NCBI RefSeq assembly: GCF_964212655.1
Contig: NZ_OZ156465.1
Span: 1,364,001-1,428,000 of the forward strand
Source: Candidatus Thiodiazotropha sp. LNASS1
GTDB taxonomy: Bacteria > Pseudomonadota > Gammaproteobacteria > Chromatiales > Chromatiaceae
Direction: 5' to 3'
DNA: 64,000 bases
The notes under the pieces were generated by a model that was not told the DNA's origin, did no database searches, and saw only the letters and a list, made by a program, of their open reading frames with translations. Made by a program: the position numbers and the translations under genes. How positions within the stretch are numbered: the first letter of the stretch is position 1; each line of letters opens with the position of its first letter. Positions 27,926 through 35,642 of the stretch are shown in pieces.

Positions 27926-28699
27926 CTAGACTGCTGGGCCCATACCAGGCATGTAACAGAGAGAAACCTCTTCTTTTGGGGCATTGGGCTTCATTCTCTC
28001 TTCTATCTCTTCCCGTGACGGTCTGGGCTGATCGATCACGATTGCCAAAAGATCCCTCAACTCCTCGCAATAGGCGGCCGTCAATAAGCCCACAGCGGCA
28101 AAATATGGGGTTGCACACCGGCTTGCCACCCGATTGGAGAATTCACCCAACCAGCGCAACAGATGTTCGTCCATAAATCTTGCCGCATCCTTGAGATGCT
28201 TTTCGGACTCAGAAATCGAGAATAGGTGGGAAACAAACTGAAGCTGCAAAACCAGATCATCATCGGGCCTGATACGCCAGTTTTCCACCATAAGACCATA
28301 GATTTCATACCAGGCCCTTACCTGAAACATACTCTCTTGACAGGTAAGCTGTTCTTCATCCAGCCAGACCGATTCCAGCGGTGATGCCTGCAGGCTATGG
28401 TTCAGATAAATGTCAGCGTAATCTGCCGCCAATAGATCGAGGAAGTCATCATCGATTGTATCGGGCAATGACTCAACCACTCGCCCCATCAAGTCAATCG
28501 CATCGACGCCCTCTTCTGTGACCAGTTTCAATCCCATAGAGTACGGGAAGTTACAGTCACGTAAAGCCTCGAGAATCTTGCAGTCCGGCTCTTTCACATG
28601 GAGCAGTGCAAGCATCTCCAGGTCATCGGCAACCGCCTGATAGAAAGTCTGTAATAGTTTAACGCTCGACTTGTCGCGCAGGTCTAATGGTTTCCCCAT
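27926..28699 (-). CDS. TorD/DmsD-like molybdoenzyme chaperone
   Basis: 257 residues, all helical. Family hallmarks are LLAADYADIYLNHSLQASPLESVWL (the ADYADIYL/ESVWL region) and the MQVRAWYEIYGLMVENWRIRPDDDLVLQLQFVSHL-like stretch with the RPDDD hinge. These chaperones hold the Tat signal of a DMSO-reductase-type enzyme until cofactor insertion. The ATG overlaps the stop of the Fe-S subunit gene (TGATG), showing coupling. The partner is the Tat-exported catalytic subunit two genes upstream. Confidence 0.9.
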   Translation of the reverse strand: MGKPLDLRDKSSVKLLQTFYQAVADDLEMLALLHVKEPDCKILEALRDCNFPYSMGLKLVTEEGVDAIDLMGRVVESLPDTIDDDFLDLLAADYADIYLNHSLQASPLESVWLDEEQLTCQESMFQVRAWYEIYGLMVENWRIRPDDDLVLQLQFVSHLFSISESEKHLKDAARFMDEHLLRWLGEFSNRVASRCATPYFAAVGLLTAAYCEELRDLLAIVIDQPRPSREEIEERMKPNAPKEEVSLCYMPGMGPAV

Positions 28700-29364
28700 C
28701 ACTTGACCTTCCCTTTGCTGTGAGCGACAAAGCCGATTGAGGGCTTGGTCAACTCGATGTTCGACATGTTCTTTACCTGTCGGGATACCTTGTCGTTGGG
28801 ACCAATCGCCACCGTCTCCAATGCGCCATTCCAGATCGATTCTATTGGACCAATATCCAAAACACGCATCATACAGGCCATGACACAGTAGGGTTTTCGA
28901 CCCGCCTCGATCTCATCCACACACATGTTGCATTTCTTTACGATGTTATCGCTTGGATCAAATTGAGGCGCACCGAAGGGACAGGCAGCTTCACAACGCC
29001 GGCAGCCGATACATAGGGTGGAGTCGATATCGACAATGCCATCCTTCTTACGTTTGAAGAGCGCACCGGTGGGGCAAGTAGGCAGACAGGCAGGCGATTC
29101 ACAGTGGTTGCAGGACATATTGACCTTATAGGCAAACACATCCGGGTACTTTCCACCCTCGATATATTGTACACGCCTGAATCTTGGTCCGGCTGCTAAT
29201 CCATTTTTATCCTTACAGGCTATTTCACAGGCCCGACAGCCAATACAATCAACATTATTATGTATAAATCCCAACTGCATGTCGGGAACCACTGGCGTAT
29301 AAGTTTGGCGCTTACGGCGTTTTACCGCTTCCTTTATCCTGGCCTTCTCTTTTTTAACAGACAT
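28699..29364 (-). CDS. DmsB-like 4Fe-4S electron-transfer subunit
   Basis: 221 residues from the ATG preceded by GGAGGAGAG. Four cluster motifs as in DmsB/NrfC/PsrB proteins: CIGCRACEIACKDKN, CNHCESPACLPTCP, CIGCRRCEAACPFG and CNMCVDEIEAGRKPYCVMAC. It lacks its own Tat signal, so it is expected to hitchhike out with the catalytic subunit. It lies 17 bases downstream of the catalytic gene. The usual DmsC/NrfD membrane subunit that would accept quinol electrons is not encoded next to it. Confidence 0.92.
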   Translation of the reverse strand: MSVKKEKARIKEAVKRRKRQTYTPVVPDMQLGFIHNNVDCIGCRACEIACKDKNGLAAGPRFRRVQYIEGGKYPDVFAYKVNMSCNHCESPACLPTCPTGALFKRKKDGIVDIDSTLCIGCRRCEAACPFGAPQFDPSDNIVKKCNMCVDEIEAGRKPYCVMACMMRVLDIGPIESIWNGALETVAIGPNDKVSRQVKNMSNIELTKPSIGFVAHSKGKVK

Positions 29365-29381
29365 AAGTCTCTCCTCCAAGA

Positions 29382-31946
29382 TTAAAGGTCACGCCTGAAA
29401 ACATGGGCACGAGAAGTTGCCAGTTTGTCCCAGCCAGGTCGATGTTCAAGATCCGTCTTTTTGATATCGCACAACACGGTGTTGTATGCGAATGCCCCCG
29501 CCGGACTAGGCTCATCCAATGTCAGCATGTCCGGATTACCTGCCCTGTCCACACCGTTTTCATCCAGGTCAATCCACACCCCCTCATGCAGCACAGCCAC
29601 ACCGGGCATGCATCGTTCCGTTACATAGACTGGTACCACAACCTTGCCGCGCTCGTTCCAAATCTCGACTGTGTCACCGGTTTTGATGCCCAGTTTTTTT
29701 GCATCGGAGGCATTCATAGTCACTTCCTGCTCATAGGTCTCGCGCAGCCAACTGCAGTTATTGAAAATAGAATGCGTCCGCCATCGTGGGTGAGGAGAAA
29801 TAAGATGAAACGGATATTTAGCTGTCTTGGGACTGTTCAATGACTCCCACGGCTCGATCCACTTCGGTATGTAGGGGATTTCATAACCGTACATGGTCCG
29901 TTTCCAGTCGGTGATCTGCGCCAGCTGTGTGGCGAGAATTTCAATCTTGCCGGAGGGAGTCTGGAACGGTGTGCCGTTCTCTATTTGATCCCTGAACGCT
30001 ACGTGTGGTTGGTCGAATGTAAACTTGTAGACGCCTCTCTGCTTGAACTCTTCCCAGGACATATCCACATGCTGATGATGCATGACCTTTTGTTCCCACC
30101 ACTCTCTCAGGTAGGCCTCGTCCACATGGTCATTGACATGGAAATAGTCACGATTCGCCTTCGGATTGAATGCCTGACCGAAGACATCACCACCGATTCG
30201 ATAGGCTAGTTCAGTGAAGACCTGGAAATCGGTCTTCGACTCACCCATAGGCTCGATGACTTTCGGGCGGTGAATGTAGTAATGGCCTTTGTACCAAGGC
30301 AACGCCACATCGTGCCGTTCGAAGTGGGTCGCAATGGGCAGTAGGATATCGGCATAGAGGCCGGAAGGCGTAATGGTCGAATCCATGCAAACCACAAGCT
30401 CCAGCTTGTTGATCGCCTCAATCTCTTTATTGATATTAGTCAGTTGATTGAACCAATCGGATCCCTGCCAAAAGATACCCTTGATATTGGGTATCTGGCC
30501 ATCTGTATTGTCCTCCCTCTGCCAAAGGCCTATCTCTTCCCGTTTTACATTAGGGTAGTTGAGCACACAATGCGCCCAACGGTCCGATTTAATGGACTGA
30601 AACCAGATATTGGAATATTGATCATAGGGATAGGCCACCGCTTCGGCATGCCAGGCCTTGCCGACACCTTCGGCGCAACCGCCTAGATTACCGATATTAC
30701 CGGTCATCGCCTGGAGTGCTGCCGCCATACGATTGTACTGTTCACCGTAGGCGTTTCTTCCCGGTGACCAGGATGCCTTCAGCGCGGCCGGCTTGGTCCT
30801 GGCGTACATATCCGCCAACTTGACAATATCCTTCGCCGGCACACCGCAGATCCTGGACGCCCACTCAGGGGTTTTTGCCTCACCGTCATATTTGCCCAGG
30901 ATGTAATCTTTGAAATTTTCTTTACCCTTCGCCCATTCCGGCATTGTCCCCGCATCCATGCCTTGACAGAATTGATCGATGAAGGCTTGATCATGCAGGT
31001 TATTGGTAAAGATGTAGTGGGCCATGCCCGCCATCATTGCCGCATCGGTATTCGGACGGATGGGTATCCACCAGGCATCGTAGGCGGCGGCAGAGTCGGT
31101 ATACTGCGGATCAACCAACACAAACTTACAACCGCGTTGTTTTGCCATGCGCATATACATGAAGGTGTTGCCACCGTGGAATGTATAGGCGGGATTCCAA
31201 CCCCACATGATCATTAGTTTAGAGTGAGCAAAAGCATCGTCTTCATTCCCATCCTCGATGGTGCCGAAGGTCATACGAGAACTGAAGGTGGTACCTTGAT
31301 AGGAGGGCACCGACCAGGAACTGGTGCGGCAGCCAAACATTCCGAGGAAGCGACCCAACAAGCCCTCAATCTGGTCAGACTTGTGTAACACCCCATATGA
31401 AGCGCCGGCATAACTCTGATCCACCAAGGCAGTGGGACCATAGGTATTTTTAAGGTGGACCATCTTGTTGGCCACAAAATCAAGGGCCTCATCCCATGAA
31501 ATGCGCTTGAATTTTCCTTCACCCCGCTCGCCCACACGCATCATCGGGTAGAGCAGCCGTTCCGCCGAATAGAGCCGTTGGCGATAGGAGCGCCCCCGGA
31601 GGCAGGCCCTCAGTTGCGGCTCATCATTATCGTCCTTTCCGAAATAACCGCCGCGCTGATACCGTCCATCGTCAGTCGAAAGGCGCACGATGACATCCTT
31701 CCATTTATGCGCGACAAGCATATGGCGCGAACCGCAATTATGTGCGCAACTGGTCACCACCGTCTCGAGTTGATCGTCGGTCGGATAGGGTTCGTAAGCA
31801 AACGCCTTGGCCTCTTTTGCGGTCTTCAATTCCACCAAGCCTCCGGCAGCCAAAGTCGCACTGCCTGCCGCAGCAGACTTCAGAAATGACCGCCTGGAGA
31901 GATTCAAGCGCTCATGTAGATTCTTTTTCAGATTATCGATACTCAT
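29382..31946 (-). CDS. Tat-exported DMSO-reductase family molybdopterin oxidoreductase (DmsA-like)
   Basis: 854 residues. A Tat signal is present, NLSRRSFLKSAAAGSA (Arg18-Arg19). The body aligns with E. coli DmsA: ACLRGRS-x-RQR, VGERGEGKFKRISWDEA, KTPEWASRICGVPA, TPSGKIEI and the C-terminal KLGIKTGDTVEIWNERGKV cofactor domain. By alignment Ser215 (SVPSYQG) takes the molybdenum-ligand position, as in S/N-oxide reductases. The N-terminal Fe-S motif is C67-x3-C71-x3-H75...C115, with His replacing the third Cys of DmsA. It catalyses periplasmic oxygen-atom transfer, probably on a sulfoxide-like or related substrate. Electrons likely flow through the Fe-S subunit and cytochromes encoded alongside. 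Substrate and direction are unproven. Confidence 0.9.
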   Translation of the reverse strand: MSIDNLKKNLHERLNLSRRSFLKSAAAGSATLAAGGLVELKTAKEAKAFAYEPYPTDDQLETVVTSCAHNCGSRHMLVAHKWKDVIVRLSTDDGRYQRGGYFGKDDNDEPQLRACLRGRSYRQRLYSAERLLYPMMRVGERGEGKFKRISWDEALDFVANKMVHLKNTYGPTALVDQSYAGASYGVLHKSDQIEGLLGRFLGMFGCRTSSWSVPSYQGTTFSSRMTFGTIEDGNEDDAFAHSKLMIMWGWNPAYTFHGGNTFMYMRMAKQRGCKFVLVDPQYTDSAAAYDAWWIPIRPNTDAAMMAGMAHYIFTNNLHDQAFIDQFCQGMDAGTMPEWAKGKENFKDYILGKYDGEAKTPEWASRICGVPAKDIVKLADMYARTKPAALKASWSPGRNAYGEQYNRMAAALQAMTGNIGNLGGCAEGVGKAWHAEAVAYPYDQYSNIWFQSIKSDRWAHCVLNYPNVKREEIGLWQREDNTDGQIPNIKGIFWQGSDWFNQLTNINKEIEAINKLELVVCMDSTITPSGLYADILLPIATHFERHDVALPWYKGHYYIHRPKVIEPMGESKTDFQVFTELAYRIGGDVFGQAFNPKANRDYFHVNDHVDEAYLREWWEQKVMHHQHVDMSWEEFKQRGVYKFTFDQPHVAFRDQIENGTPFQTPSGKIEILATQLAQITDWKRTMYGYEIPYIPKWIEPWESLNSPKTAKYPFHLISPHPRWRTHSIFNNCSWLRETYEQEVTMNASDAKKLGIKTGDTVEIWNERGKVVVPVYVTERCMPGVAVLHEGVWIDLDENGVDRAGNPDMLTLDEPSPAGAFAYNTVLCDIKKTDLEHRPGWDKLATSRAHVFRRDL

Positions 31947-31970
31947 CAGTACCTCGTTGTCGGCAATTGA

Positions 31971-32765
31971 CTATTTCGCAGCCTGCTGATTCTTAATGCG
32001 GAACCTGGGTTCCGATTCGGTCGGCCTATCTTTGGCCCACTCTGGGGTGGTGCTCGACATACCTTTCCAGGCATGTCGGGGATAGGGATAGGCAATGCGG
32101 TACCACTGCCGCCCGCCATGACAGCCATAGCATATGTCCGGATCCTTTTTGGCCGCGGCCTCGATGGCCTCAGCTTTCAAAAAATTGACCTGGTGCCGAT
32201 TGGTGCGGATATTGGCGTGACAGAGCAAACAGTCGTTTTGAAAGAGCGCTCTCGACTCCGGCCAAGGCTTCGGCAAGCCCATCAATTTATAGGGGTTTCT
32301 CCCATGGCACATCAGACAAATCTCGGGATTCACCGACTTACGCAGAGTCTTTTCCCGATTCGAATGATCTGGGGGTATCGTTGCTTCTTCCCTTAAGTCG
32401 TTTCCCTGATGGCAGGTATTGCATTTCAAGTCCATCAGTTCCTTGGCCAGGGGTGTCACCAAGTGCCGACGATGAAAGGTATCCTGTTCACCCTCATAGG
32501 TCGATAAGGTTTGATACCAGGCCAATACCTCGGAAGCCTTAACACCGGCAGGTGACTGATAAAGCAGCTTCCTGCTTATAATCTCCTGATGGCAACTGAG
32601 ACACTGCTCATCACCTGCATTATCAATATAGGGTTTCGTGTGGATGGGGTGCCAACTAGCTCGGTCATAGTCCTTGACTGTAATATCACGGGCAAAAACC
32701 TGACCGATGGTGAGTAGCGCCATCGACAGTAGCAACGGAATAAGGAGCCTGATACCCAAAGTCAT
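31971..32765 (-). CDS. Pentaheme cytochrome c
   Basis: 264 residues with an N-terminal hydrophobic segment (IRLLIPLLLSMALLTIGQVFA), either a signal or an uncleaved anchor. Five CxxCH heme c sites are visible: CLSCH, CNTCH, CLMCH, CLLCH and CYGCH. Extra histidines (HHR-like RRHLV, TNRHQV) could be distal ligands. No match to a standard NapC/NrfH four-heme pattern. It precedes the catalytic molybdoenzyme gene by 24 bases, so it may take the place of the absent membrane anchor by passing electrons between the quinone pool or a carrier and the Fe-S subunit. Confidence 0.88.
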   Translation of the reverse strand: MTLGIRLLIPLLLSMALLTIGQVFARDITVKDYDRASWHPIHTKPYIDNAGDEQCLSCHQEIISRKLLYQSPAGVKASEVLAWYQTLSTYEGEQDTFHRRHLVTPLAKELMDLKCNTCHQGNDLREEATIPPDHSNREKTLRKSVNPEICLMCHGRNPYKLMGLPKPWPESRALFQNDCLLCHANIRTNRHQVNFLKAEAIEAAAKKDPDICYGCHGGRQWYRIAYPYPRHAWKGMSSTTPEWAKDRPTESEPRFRIKNQQAAK

Positions 32766-32826
32766 TTCATCTCCCTCATCTGAAGCGATCAGATATTATT
32801 TCAATAGGGGAATCTACTTAAGAAGA

Positions 32827-32844
32827 GGGCGCTTCCCTGCGCCC
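32827..32844 (-). terminator. Hairpin between the Met-rich repeat gene and the cytochrome gene
   Basis: A perfect 6-bp GC stem (GGGCGC/GCGCCC) with a 6-base loop, followed on the minus strand by TCTTCTT. It may terminate or attenuate transcription between the highly repetitive upstream gene and the respiratory genes, allowing different expression levels. Confidence 0.5.
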
Positions 32845-32891
32845 CATGACGTCCTTGAATTACATCCTATTCACAAAACGGACGGAGCCGA

Positions 32892-33955
32892 TTAGCGCCA
32901 GCCGCTCATGCCGGACATGCCGCCCATGCCGCCCATGCCGGACATGCCGCTCATACCGCCCATGCCGGACATGCCGCTCATGCCACCCATGCCACCCATG
33001 CCGGACATACCACTCATGCCGCCCATGCCGGACATACCGCTCATGCCACTAGCCGGGTAGAAGAAGATCTGTCCCTGTGGGGTGATCTTGAAATAGCCGG
33101 ACATACCGCTCATGCCGGACATACCGCTCATGCCGCCCATGCCGGACATACCGCCCATGCCGGACATACCGCTCATGCCGCCCATACCGGACATGCCGCC
33201 CATGCCGGACATACCGCCCATGCCGGACATACCGCTCATGCCGCCCATACCGGCATGCCGCCCATACCGGACATGCCGCCCATGCCACCCATGCCGGACA
33301 TGCCGCCCATGCCGCTCATTCCAGACATACCGCTGGGCACCCAAACCCACTGGCCGCCCATGCCTGACATCCCGGACATGCCACCCATGCCGCCCATACC
33401 GGACATGCCGCTCATGCCGCCCATGCCAGACATACCGCTCATGCCGCCCATGCCGCCCATGCCGGACATACCGCCCATGCCACCCATGCCGGACATGCCG
33501 CCCATACCACTCATGCCGCCCATGCCGGACATACCACTCATGCCGCCCATGCCGCTCATACCACTCATGCCGGACATACCGCTCATGCCACTAGCCGGAT
33601 AGAAGAAGATCTGTCCCTGTGGGGTGATCTTGAAATAGCCGGACATGCCGGACATACCGCCCATGCCGCTCATACCGCCCATACCGGACATACCGCTCAT
33701 GCCACCCATGCCGCCCATGCCGGACATACCGCTCATGCCACCCATGCCGCCCATACCGGACATACCGCTCATGCCACCCATGCCCGACATTCCGCCCATG
33801 CCAGACATGCCGCTCATGCCACCCATACCGGACATTCCGTCCATTCCTGACATGCCGTACATGCCTGCGGACGCCAATGGAGCGACAGTTAGTGCAACGG
33901 CCATCCCCATAGCTTTGATCACTCCTTTCAAACTCGGCATTCGAAACTTTTTCAT
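32892..33955 (-). CDS. Secreted Gly-Met-Ser triplet-repeat protein, reading frame broken by one base
   Basis: A Sec signal peptide (KKFRMPSLKGVIKAMGMAVALTVAPLASA) is followed by almost uninterrupted triplets G-M-S or G-M-G, so about one residue in three is Met. The run is broken about every 90 residues by aromatic inserts: GYFKITPQGQIFFYP near residue 105, GQWVWVP near 200 and GYFKITPQGQIFFYP again near 288. It ends GMSGWR. Between 33253 and 33254 one base is missing relative to the repeat (CCGG-CATG instead of CCGGACATG), splitting the frame. Upstream it reads to 33236 and downstream the same repeat continues in the shifted frame to a TAA at 32892. Restored length is 354 residues. GAGG lies 10 bases before the ATG. 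I recognise no family. Confidence 0.75.
33028..33104 (-). repeat. 77-bp direct repeat, copy 1 (aromatic insert module)
   Basis: Identical to 33570-33646 except one base (G/A). It encodes the aromatic insert GYFKITPQGQIFFYP plus flanking triplets. The near identity implies recent duplication or gene conversion within the gene. Confidence 0.85.
33570..33646 (-). repeat. 77-bp direct repeat, copy 2 (aromatic insert module)
   Basis: Partner of 33028-33104. The offset of 542 bases is one short of a multiple of three, consistent with the single missing base between the copies. Confidence 0.85.
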
Positions 33956-34061
33956 AATTGTTTGCCTCACGTTGTAGTAAATATTTTCTCCCAATTCAGG
34001 GCCGTTAATCGGTCATCCGCCTGAACCAGCAGATAATCCTGACCCCCTATTTATGCCAACA

Positions 34062-34346
34062 CTACTGATGCCATTGTCGAATATCGTATCTACCCTTCAT
34101 GCCGGGTTGATTGAAAGGCGTGTGCCAATTTCCTTGGTTGTCAAGGAAGTAGAGACTTTTGGGATAGGGTTGTTGCACACCAGTCAAGGAAGATTGATAC
34201 CAGACCTTGTCTCGCATCACCCATTCAATGACAGGCGCATCAACAGGCCGTTTGGAAGGCTCTACCCCAGCTATGGGATAGTCAGCCATGAGATGTGACG
34301 ACAGTAGCATCAACGCACCACAGCCGGCAGACAGAAACAACCGCAT
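34062..34346 (-). CDS. Small secreted protein, unknown family
   Basis: 94 residues with a signal peptide (RLFLSAGCGALMLLSSHLMA) and a mature part rich in Trp, Tyr and Pro: PVIEWVMRDKVWYQS...YPKSLYFLDNQGNWHTPFNQPGMKG. GAGGAGGG lies 11 bases before the ATG. It is the first gene after a near-perfect sigma-54 promoter at 34405-34419 and precedes the Met-rich repeat gene by about 100 bases, so it is probably co-transcribed with it. Cys9 in the signal could in principle make a lipoprotein, but the context is a poor lipobox. Confidence 0.75.
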   Translation of the reverse strand: MRLFLSAGCGALMLLSSHLMADYPIAGVEPSKRPVDAPVIEWVMRDKVWYQSSLTGVQQPYPKSLYFLDNQGNWHTPFNQPGMKGRYDIRQWHQ

Positions 34347-34404
34347 TCCAACACCCTCCTCGATTTATCTTTTAGTATCAGTACGGGTTGGCATGTCTAT
34401 GCAG

Positions 34405-34419
34405 GCAACAGCTGTGCCA
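34405..34419 (-). promoter_or_regulatory. Sigma-54 promoter TGGCAC-N5-TTGC
   Basis: Read on the minus strand, TGGCACAGCTGTTGC matches the -24/-12 consensus exactly, with GG and GC 10 bases apart. The predicted transcript starts about 47 bases before the small secreted protein gene. An upstream palindrome (34507-34523) sits at about -120. A sigma-54 activator gene is 3.2 kb away. Confidence 0.85.
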
Positions 34420-34506
34420 TTATGCTGTATCTACCTCTTTTCCTTTGTTTTACAATGATTTTTTCACCAGCACCTATACATACATGCCGGATGGGATATC
34501 GGATAG

Positions 34507-34523
34507 CCTGACGTTCTGTCAGG
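34507..34523. promoter_or_regulatory. Activator site CCTGAC-N5-GTCAGG, copy 1
   Basis: A perfect inverted repeat (extendable to AGCCTGAC/GTCAGGCT, 34505-34525). The identical half-sites and 5-base spacer recur at 35643-35659. Each lies about 90-120 bases upstream of a sigma-54 promoter, the usual distance for an NtrC-type enhancer. Confidence 0.8.
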
Positions 34524-34663
34524 CTGATTGAAGTTGATACTTTGCCTGTCTCAGGGATGCGGCCGGAAGATTTTCATGGGCGCAGAATATAAGTCATATT
34601 TTTCATTTGGTTAGAAACAATATCCAACTGACTACCGCAATATTCAACGTTATTGCGCTTGAC

Positions 34664-34676
34664 TGACATTTCGTCA
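34664..34676. promoter_or_regulatory. Weaker related site TGAC-N5-GTCA
   Basis: Shares the inner half-sites and spacer of the two strong palindromes but not the outer CC/GG. It may be a secondary enhancer site about 155 bases beyond copy 1. Confidence 0.4.
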
Positions 34677-34716
34677 TACAAGGTATGACTGATGCTTGCA
34701 TCCGTCGTATCACAGA

Positions 34717-34740
34717 GTGGAGGTCAATAGAGACCTCCAC
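34717..34740 (-). terminator. Hairpin terminator after the 252-residue secreted protein gene
   Basis: A perfect 9-bp stem GTGGAGGTC/GACCTCCAC with a 6-base loop, 25 bases beyond the stop. The following tract is TCTGTG, so the poly-U signal is weak. It separates this transcript from the next sigma-54 unit. Confidence 0.55.
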
Positions 34741-34765
34741 CCAAAGACCCGGGTCAAACGGTCAA

Positions 34766-35524
34766 CTAAAAGATACGTATGACACCACCATCCGATACAC
34801 GAATCGCCAGCTGATACTTCAATCGATATGGCTCGGAATCACCGACCACACTGACCAGATAGACACGATTAATCTTACGAATCCTACCAACCTGCAGGCC
34901 AGACTCCTGGGTGGTGTCTATCCATCGTTTTGTGAGTTCATGTACTTCCGACCACTCATCAAGAGGCAGTACGCCAGGGTCAAGTTGAAAATAGTCAATA
35001 CGGCATTCAGCCATATTAGCCGTTGTATCCACTGTCATTGACTGGTTTGTGGATGGCAACTCCACTGGATGAAACAGCAGTGCCCCGCTTTCATCCCTTT
35101 CAATATGCCAGTATTCGAAGCCTTTTAAATTTGCCGGTAACGTCACGGAGCCACTCTCAACAGTTTGAGTTACCGTTTCTGCCGGCGCATCGCCCGTATC
35201 GCCCGGCCGCAGAATCAATGTGCCGTCACTGTCCCATTCAACCTGCCATCCGCGCTCCTGCAGCGCATTGCCAAATTGTCTGATCTTCGGCAATTCAGCT
35301 TCAGGTGACTGATTGTCAGTTGCCGGCTCTTTTGCAGGTTGGCGATAGATAACACTGCCATCCGCGGAGATGTACTCTTGCCACCCTTGAAGAAGCAGCG
35401 ACTCACGCAGTGACTGAGAGAGGGTAACTCCCTGTTCTGCCAAGCCTGCTGTGGGTATTGACAGTGCAAGCCACAACAGATGAACGCTGATGCAACGATA
35501 TCGACTGTTTCTGTTTTTTTTCAC
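34766..35524 (-). CDS. Secreted protein with three G-W-x(n)-G-x-L-I-x-x-P repeats
   Basis: 252 residues from a GTG with GGAGGAG 9 bases upstream. Signal peptide to about residue 29 (LWLALSIPTAGLAE). Three related hairpin-like segments: GWQEYISADGSVIYRQP (47-63), GWQVEWDSDGTLILRP (92-107) and GFEYWHIERDESGALLFHP (135-153), joined by acidic/proline linkers. The C-terminal 90 residues form another unrecognised domain. The same pattern occurs in the aromatic inserts of the Met-rich protein two genes on. Driven by a sigma-54 promoter at 35574-35588. Function unknown, expected periplasmic or surface. Confidence 0.75.
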   Translation of the reverse strand: MKKNRNSRYRCISVHLLWLALSIPTAGLAEQGVTLSQSLRESLLLQGWQEYISADGSVIYRQPAKEPATDNQSPEAELPKIRQFGNALQERGWQVEWDSDGTLILRPGDTGDAPAETVTQTVESGSVTLPANLKGFEYWHIERDESGALLFHPVELPSTNQSMTVDTTANMAECRIDYFQLDPGVLPLDEWSEVHELTKRWIDTTQESGLQVGRIRKINRVYLVSVVGDSEPYRLKYQLAIRVSDGGVIRIF

Positions 35525-35573
35525 TTTCGGGACTCCTCCGATTTGTGTAATCCACTGAATCCAGGATTAATCA

Positions 35574-35588
35574 GCAAAACATGCGCCA
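35574..35588 (-). promoter_or_regulatory. Sigma-54 promoter TGGCGC-N5-TTGC
   Basis: On the minus strand TGGCGCATGTTTTGC matches the -24/-12 consensus at all key positions (GG-N10-GC). The predicted leader before the GTG at 35524 is about 38 bases. A CCTGAC-N5-GTCAGG palindrome lies about 90 bases upstream of the start point. Confidence 0.85.
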
Positions 35589-35642
35589 AGAGTTCATTTG
35601 CGGGGCATGGATCCGCAAAAAAGGTCGATTCCTCACCTGCAA

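Noticed and set aside
29382-31946. Assignment as thiosulfate/polysulfide reductase (PhsA/PsrA)
   Set aside because: The N-terminal motif spacing, RACLRGRS block and Ser at the molybdenum position fit the DmsA branch better.
32892-33955. CRISPR-like or tandem-satellite appearance of the short repeats
   Set aside because: The units are in-frame codons of a secreted protein, without unique spacers or cas genes.
32892-33955. Collagen-like triple helix for the Gly-x-y triplets
   Set aside because: Gly at every third residue is real, but the absence of Pro in the x and y positions makes a collagen fold unlikely.
33112-33977. Long plus-strand frames of MP-D-I-P-P-M type opposite the Met-rich gene
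   Set aside because: They are the mirror of the Gly-Met-Ser repeat on the other strand, with no ribosome site, signal or aromatic logic of their own.
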